From positions 13,749,585 through 13,813,584 of the forward strand of contig JALPQD010000006.1 in assembly GCA_023101885.1 (NCBI GenBank): a stretch of 64,000 nucleotides of DNA, read 5' to 3'. Shown piece after piece: positions 58,493-64,000 of the stretch (position 1 is the first letter of the stretch; each line of letters starts with the position of its first letter). Position numbers and translations under genes: made by a program. The notes under the pieces are model-generated. The model did no database searches and had not been told where the DNA came from. It saw nothing but the letters and a program-made list of their open reading frames with translations. The DNA comes from Typhlomys cinereus. Lineage: Eukaryota; Chordata; Mammalia; Rodentia; Platacanthomyidae.

Positions 58493-60278
58493 GACTGCCA
58501 AAAACCTTCAATTTATTTAAAAGGAAAAAAATCAGTATATGCAGAGCACAAATAAAATGAAGACTGCCTGTAACAGGCTTTTAGACCATGTCTCCAACTG
58601 CCTGATTTTATGTCTTCAATAGAAATAAGTCTTGTCTACTGTCATGAACATACAGACTAAAATAATTACGTTTTAGAATTTTTAACCAGTGCAAGCTGAA
58701 TTTTTATTTAGAGTACAAAAAATTAGATAACATTTTCCAATGGGAGGAAAAATTTGAGATTTATGATAGTCCTCGTTTAGGGGTAAAAACATATTTTTCT
58801 TCTGGAAATGAAAGGCAAAAGAGAATAAATTATGTTTTAAGAAAAATAACTTGATAAAGACAGATTTCCTCCATCGTTTCATAGTAAGTAAAGTCGCATG
58901 TGTCCATTACATAGACTTAAACTAAAAGGGAAAGATACATGGTAGTTTCTGGGATTAAAAGGAATATACAGGTAAATTTTTATTAAAGAAAATGTAAGCG
59001 ATTAATTTGATCCTGAGTGAATTTTTCAAATGTAGGATTGCTTTCCTTGGACCTTGATTGAGCATCTTTTTAAAAGCTAAAGTTGAAGCTTAAAGGTATT
59101 GTAAAATTTTCAATTCAAGTGCAGACTTTCAGGGAAGGATTAAAGTTATGAGATGTAATTTAAGAATATTGCTAAATAAAATACTTCCAAGGCAACCTGC
59201 CTTTGATTTATCTTTTCTATTAAAGATTAATAGTTGAAAATGTCACAGTAGCCCAGACTGTGAAAAACTTAAGCCCTGTAGAGTTTCTGTGTATGCTTAC
59301 ATGTAATGAGCCTCTAGTGAGCTATCAGAATATTGTGTGCAGCTGAAGGCTAACCTCCTTCTTGTGCTTCTGTCTCCAAAGTGAGTGGAGCTGATGGAAG
59401 GAACTCCACACAGCCAATACTGCACTTACCCACACTTTCTGATTCACCATAGTTTCCCAATATAGCTCTCTATAGTTTTATTAATGTTTATTTTTCACCT
59501 CAAACTGTAATTTAATTACCATGAGACATGTTGTTCTGCAATGATAAAACTGTGGCTTAGGGAGTTGTTGGCTGATGCTCTATATCTAGTGAAAGTAAAT
59601 CAAGTACAGGTGAGAACAATAGACAAACTATACTGTTCTTTATACATTCTTAGAAGGCAGGAAAGGAACATCACTATCTTGTGAATAATGAACAATATAA
59701 TTATAAAGACCAAGAAGACAAATACTCTAAAGAGAAAATATTGTCTTGAATAGAAGATACAAAACAGCCTTTGTTTTTATTGACAGTAGTTGGGACAAAT
59801 TTTTAATATAACACTTAAAAGTTTGACTAAAAGCCCCAAAACACTTACAAGTATTTAATTAGATTGATTAAAGACTAGTTTCTGTTGTGGAGATAAATCA
59901 AAAAAATAGGTTTTCTTTTTTCCCTCTCCACCAACTTGTTCTTTAGATTAATACAGCATTTCAGAATGGAGAGGAGCATCATCTGACTATATTGTTATTG
60001 CATGTTCTCATACACACTAGAGAAGAAAAGAGAGGATCCCTTGCAAAGAGAGAAAGGAAGTGCAAATTCTTGCCACTCCAACAAATGTTCATTTCCTTAC
60101 TTCTCCATCCACCCTTAGGGCTCATATTTGCCAACAGTTTAGCACTTGCCTGCTATGGTTTGCTGAGCTAGAATCCCTTCTATACTAGTAGTATTCCTGA
60201 TGCAGCATTTTAAGAACAAGAACTAACTTGTTTAGGTAGAATTGGGACTTCACAAGAGCAAAGCGCCGGTAACTAGGA
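58493..60278. other. AT-rich non-coding stretch
   Basis: I recognised no repeat or exon. Confidence 0.4.
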
Positions 60279-60309
60279 GAGAGGTCTCATTTTAAAAATG
60301 AGACCTCTC
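60279..60309. repeat. perfect 15-bp inverted repeat with 1-bp centre
   Basis: GAGAGGTCTCATTTT at 60279-60293 and its exact reverse complement at 60295-60309 flank a single A. It could extrude as a cruciform or fold as a hairpin in RNA. Confidence 0.92.
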
Positions 60310-60496
60310 CCCTCCTGCAAACTTGTGTTTGACAGGGTTACAGGGGTGGGAAGGGATAACACTTAGAATGCTAAATAGACACATTTCAAAGATATTCACT
60401 TCAGTTCAGTAATACCTTTTACACCAAAGAAATATCAAGCCTTTCTCTTTTTAGAAGGCTTAGTATTTTTCTTTTCCATTTTCATGTAAATGTATA

Positions 60497-60507
60497 CATG
60501 GGTTGCA

Positions 60508-60563
<56 letters not shown>

Positions 60564-60860
60564 TGTTTCTGTACACCTAAGTGGGTGAGAATATGGAGGC
60601 CCAATAGTGATACTGGGAATCATCTTGATTGCTTTCCTACCTTATTGTTTTGACTCTGGGCCTCTTATTAAATCAGCTAATGGATTGATAGGTGGCTTGC
60701 TCTGGAGGGTTTCCAGTTCTGCCTTCTTGGACTGTAATTACAGATGGACTGCCACATCAATGCAGCCTTTTCTGTGGAATCTGGGTATCTGAACTTTAGT
60801 TTTTTTTTTTTTTTCTTTAAATGCTAAGGGCTTTAAACACTGAGACATCTCTCTAGATCC
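60497..60860 (-). mobile_element. B4 SINE with pure (GT)25
   Basis: (GT)25 at 60513-60562 precedes a reversed B4 body (GAGAATATGGAGGCCCAATA, CCTTATTGTTTTGACTCTGG, ATCTGGGTATCTGAACTTTA) and the reversed head CACTGAGACATCTCTCTAG. A T-run at 60802-60817 interrupts it. Confidence 0.7.
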
Positions 60861-61272
60861 AGAACGTAGGGGACTGTCCATCCCTTAAAATGTAAATTGC
60901 CCCTATGATAAGTCCAATCTTTGGCATTGGATTGATCCTACAGAGGACTGGTACTGCTACACTGTCACCCCAGCCACCATTTTCAAGAACTAGTACATGC
61001 TTGTTGGATATGATTCTACACCATCCCTGGTCAAATAATCAAGGCATGATGCCTTCTAATATAAAAACAACTTATTGTGTGTACAGACACCAAGTTTCTT
61101 CTTAGGTTTTTATGGGTTGTCAGAGGAAAAAAACATAATTTTCTACCTCTTACAGAAGAAAATCACAAAAATCAAACATGAAAGCCCTTTGGCAAACTTT
61201 CAGTTGTCAATTATGGGTCTATGTCTGCAGACCAAGTTGTAGGAGTATGTAGGAATGGTAATAATAAAAATA

Positions 61273-61278
<6 letters not shown>
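60861..61278. other. non-coding stretch
   Basis: Nothing recognised. Confidence 0.4.

Positions 61279-61340
<62 letters not shown>
61279..61340. repeat. (TC)31 microsatellite
   Basis: The run is uninterrupted from 61279 to 61340, followed by a CCTCCCTCCC remnant. Confidence 0.95.
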
Positions 61341-61343
<3 letters not shown>

Positions 61344-61986
61344 CCTCCCTCTTGTAGCTATTTTCATTTATATAGTGACTACTAGTGCATATTAATGGAT
61401 TCTTTTCTGCAGAAAGATTTATTTACTTGTTTCTGCATTGCTTTAATATTGCTGCCATATTGACTTACCACAAATTATTGACTCAAAATAAAATAAATTT
61501 ATTCTTTACAGGATAAATTTTACTATACTATCTTGAATTAATTTTAACTGACTTCTGGGTTCTTATAGACCATTATGGTAACATTATACCCTTGTGGATA
61601 ATTCAAAGTAACTTCTTTGACTCAAAATTTGAAAGTCCTTTCACCATAGGAAGCTATGTTCACAGGTACTGGCAGGAAAGATGTTGGCATTTTCCCAATG
61701 CCTGTTATTTTCTGCTCATTGTTTTGTTGTCTGTGTCATGCAACCTCTGCTTTCTTCAATGTTTTAGGCCTCTATATATGCTCAGACTTTCTCCCAAGAA
61801 AATATTAAGTGCATTAGCTAATTACCATCCAACCAAAAGTTCTCTTTTGTACAGAGTTCTTGTGATTCATTACCTAAAAAATTGATAGCCACAATAAATG
61901 ACTGTTCACCAATAAGACAATGATTCCTAACCCAGTTCGTAGTAATCTTATGACACACAGCAAAGTAACTGATAGGTAAGAAAGAT
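61341..61986. other. non-coding stretch
   Basis: A 97-codon plus-strand frame at 61592-61885 has no domain and no support. Confidence 0.4.
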
Positions 61987-62016
61987 TGTAATGGTGTAAT
62001 AAATTACACCGTTACA
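61987..62016. repeat. near-perfect 14-bp inverted repeat
   Basis: TGTAATGGTGTAAT (61987-62000) and ATTACACCGTTACA (62003-62016) are reverse complements except for one base, with a 2-bp centre. Confidence 0.85.
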
Positions 62017-64000
62017 CAGATAGTCCAGGGATTAAAGACCTGAACTTAAGTAGTTTGTTGGACCCAGAAAAATGATGGGAGACTTCTAATGCACAACAGT
62101 CCCAACCCAGTCACTTTCATGGTCCAATTCTACGTAAGCTTATTTATAGTAAACCTATGGATGCATGAGAAAAATCAGTACAGTATCTCTAAGACATAGA
62201 AGCTTGTCACTTAACAAAACCTAATGGACACAATAAGCTTCCTTCAAAAGGAGTTTTCTGTTTTAATGTGTGGGGCTATGAATATGACAGATGTCCATGT
62301 GTTACAGACTTCTCTACAACAAAGAGGTAGTTTCCTGCAAGTCGAAGACAGAGCAAACAAACTATAAGACTGAACTATAGACTCTGAGAATAAAAGTCTT
62401 TTCCTATGTAAGTTCATTTATAAAAATTTCAATCCCTGATGGTCTATACTTTGATTATTTTTAATAAATCCAACACAATGTTTAGAAATCCAGGACTTAG
62501 AATATTGTAATTTGGCTATTCTAAGTTATTTAATAGTTTTGATCTTATTTTAATTAGTTAATATGTTTTGTAGTAGCTGATAATCTACATGTATTCAACA
62601 AAAAAGCAGAAACTATGTATAAAGTTTCTCAAGGTATAATAATTCATAAAATTATTTTAGGATAATAATTAGCATAACAAAGTTAACATTGTTATAGAAT
62701 AATTTAATTTGTCATTCTATATTGATAAAATACATTTCAAAGTAGATAATAGAATAAAATGTGCCATCAGCTTTTTATAACCTTTATGAGAAAGCTGTGG
62801 AAAGTGAGTCAAATAAACTAGAACTCATAGGTACAAGTCAAAAACTGAACCTTGCTATTATTAATCCTTTACTGTGTATGACTGCAAGTGTAACTTTATT
62901 TGAAAGATTTAAACATAGTATAGAAAAGACTTTATTCCTAAGATGTTGGATCTGAAAATTTTAGGCCTTAAAAACCAATCCAAACAATTTAGAAATGAAT
63001 ATAGGTTCTTAGATTTTTAATGCTATTAATACATGTACTATAGTATACCACTACAGTTCTGTTTACTTTCAATTTTATTCAGCATATAGGTATAGGAAAG
63101 CATTAGTTTTTCAATTTCAAGGATGAATGTGCTCAATGTTAAAATAACTTTGCAATCATATGTTCTTCATCATAAAGTGAAAAAAAATTCAAGTGTAAAA
63201 TGCTACTGATGTTATTATCTCTGTAACTTTGGTCAAGCTGACAAAGGTAGAGTAAATTAACTATTCTGGCTTTCTTCACCAATTTACCTAAATGCTTTAG
63301 TAGCCTATCGGTAACAATGACTTTGGGTTGTCATTTTTCCTGGCAATAAGATAGGTTTAAGTTTAAACTATAACGTTCTTTTGGTGGCGCTCTCAAGTAC
63401 TTAGATTTATCATGTTACTCCTGCATCACTACTCCTGGCTCTAATTTGGCATTCTCAGTCTTCTTAGTTTCTTTGTGAATGGAAGAATTATTCTATCAGT
63501 TTTTACATGTTGGGATTTTTAAAGAGTTTCAACTAATCTCCCTCTATACTATGTGACTATTTCAACTCACCGTTTTGTTTGCATTCCCTTCTCACCCAGG
63601 GAAAAACAAGCATCTTCAGCAAGCATTAGCTGAGATCTGAGAGTGTAAAATTGAGCTTTGTTCTCCAATGGGAGCCTCCAAGAACTCCAAGAAACATCAT
63701 TTCCCTTAGTGAGGTATCAATTACTAAGATCTAAAGGAAAGGATTTTATAAGGTGGAGTTAAATGAAGGTAAGTTCAGGAGTGGGAGTAACAGGAGCCTA
63801 ACAGAGAGCAGAGCCAGAGAGACATGGGCATGGCATCGAATCAAGGACAGTGAGATGACAGACTTCATAATGAAGACTGGGCAATGCTGGAAAATAAGGC
63901 CCAACACATTGGATGGGTACTCCCTGGTGAATTTTATGAGGGACAGAGCTGTACTTCTCTTTTTCAATAATGAGTTTTCTGTAGACTTTTGACTGAAACA
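62017..64000. other. AT-rich non-coding stretch
   Basis: No repeat was recognised with confidence. The final block 63540-63990 has an LTR-like feel but no diagnostic end. Confidence 0.35.

Noticed and set aside
1..64000. CRISPR array, bacterial operon or integrated phage
   Set aside because: No spaced direct repeats of that kind, no ribosome-binding sites or compact gene order. Repeat families are mammalian throughout.

Overview
The window is nuclear DNA from a rodent of the mouse-related group. The evidence is lineage-typical repeats: B4 and B1 SINEs, ID-headed SINEs ending in (CA)n, rodent-style LINE-1 with a G-rich 3' UTR, ERVL-MaLR LTRs, and older mammalian MIR and Tigger1 copies. The abundant ID-headed SINE is not a Mus or Rattus family that I recognise. 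A dipodoid (jerboa or jumping mouse) is my best guess, with low confidence. I found no intact protein-coding gene, tRNA gene or CRISPR array. The long open frames are either decayed LINE-1 ORFs or by-products of low-complexity or GC-rich DNA.

Layout: 0.3-5.6 kb is a repeat mosaic. An ancient L1 is cut by two SINEs, a MaLR LTR and a 39-bp SINE tail, and is followed by a partial MaLR provirus. From 5.6 to 15.3 kb the DNA is AT-rich with scattered SINEs, MIRs, a B4 split by an L1 3' end, and one LTR. From 15.3 to 30.5 kb is a dense retrotransposon pile-up. Two L1 3' ends come first. Then a nearly complete but dead L1 (18369-24326, 13-bp target duplication) lies inside a short L1 fragment (17-bp duplication), which lies inside an older L1. 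Next is a long L1 3' UTR that carries a 5S rRNA fragment and is split by a complete MaLR provirus (26706-30136) with an internal tandem duplication of about 880 bp.

From 30.5 to 45.5 kb the DNA is AT-rich and contains almost no young repeats. At about 47.2-49.1 kb is the only clear gene-regulatory feature: a large CpG island with GC boxes and seven CCAAT boxes in mixed orientation, a probable TATA-less and possibly bidirectional promoter. A candidate downstream 5' exon lies at 50309-50419. From 51 to 64 kb are more MaLR-type LTRs, a decayed Tigger1 element interrupted by SINEs, an L1 3' UTR fragment, B4 SINEs, microsatellites and two notable inverted repeats.

The genes here are therefore not a working set. 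The window is best read as a promoter plus flanking intronic or intergenic DNA, with a readable history of nested insertions. All repeat-family names come from memory of consensus sequences and were not checked by alignment.
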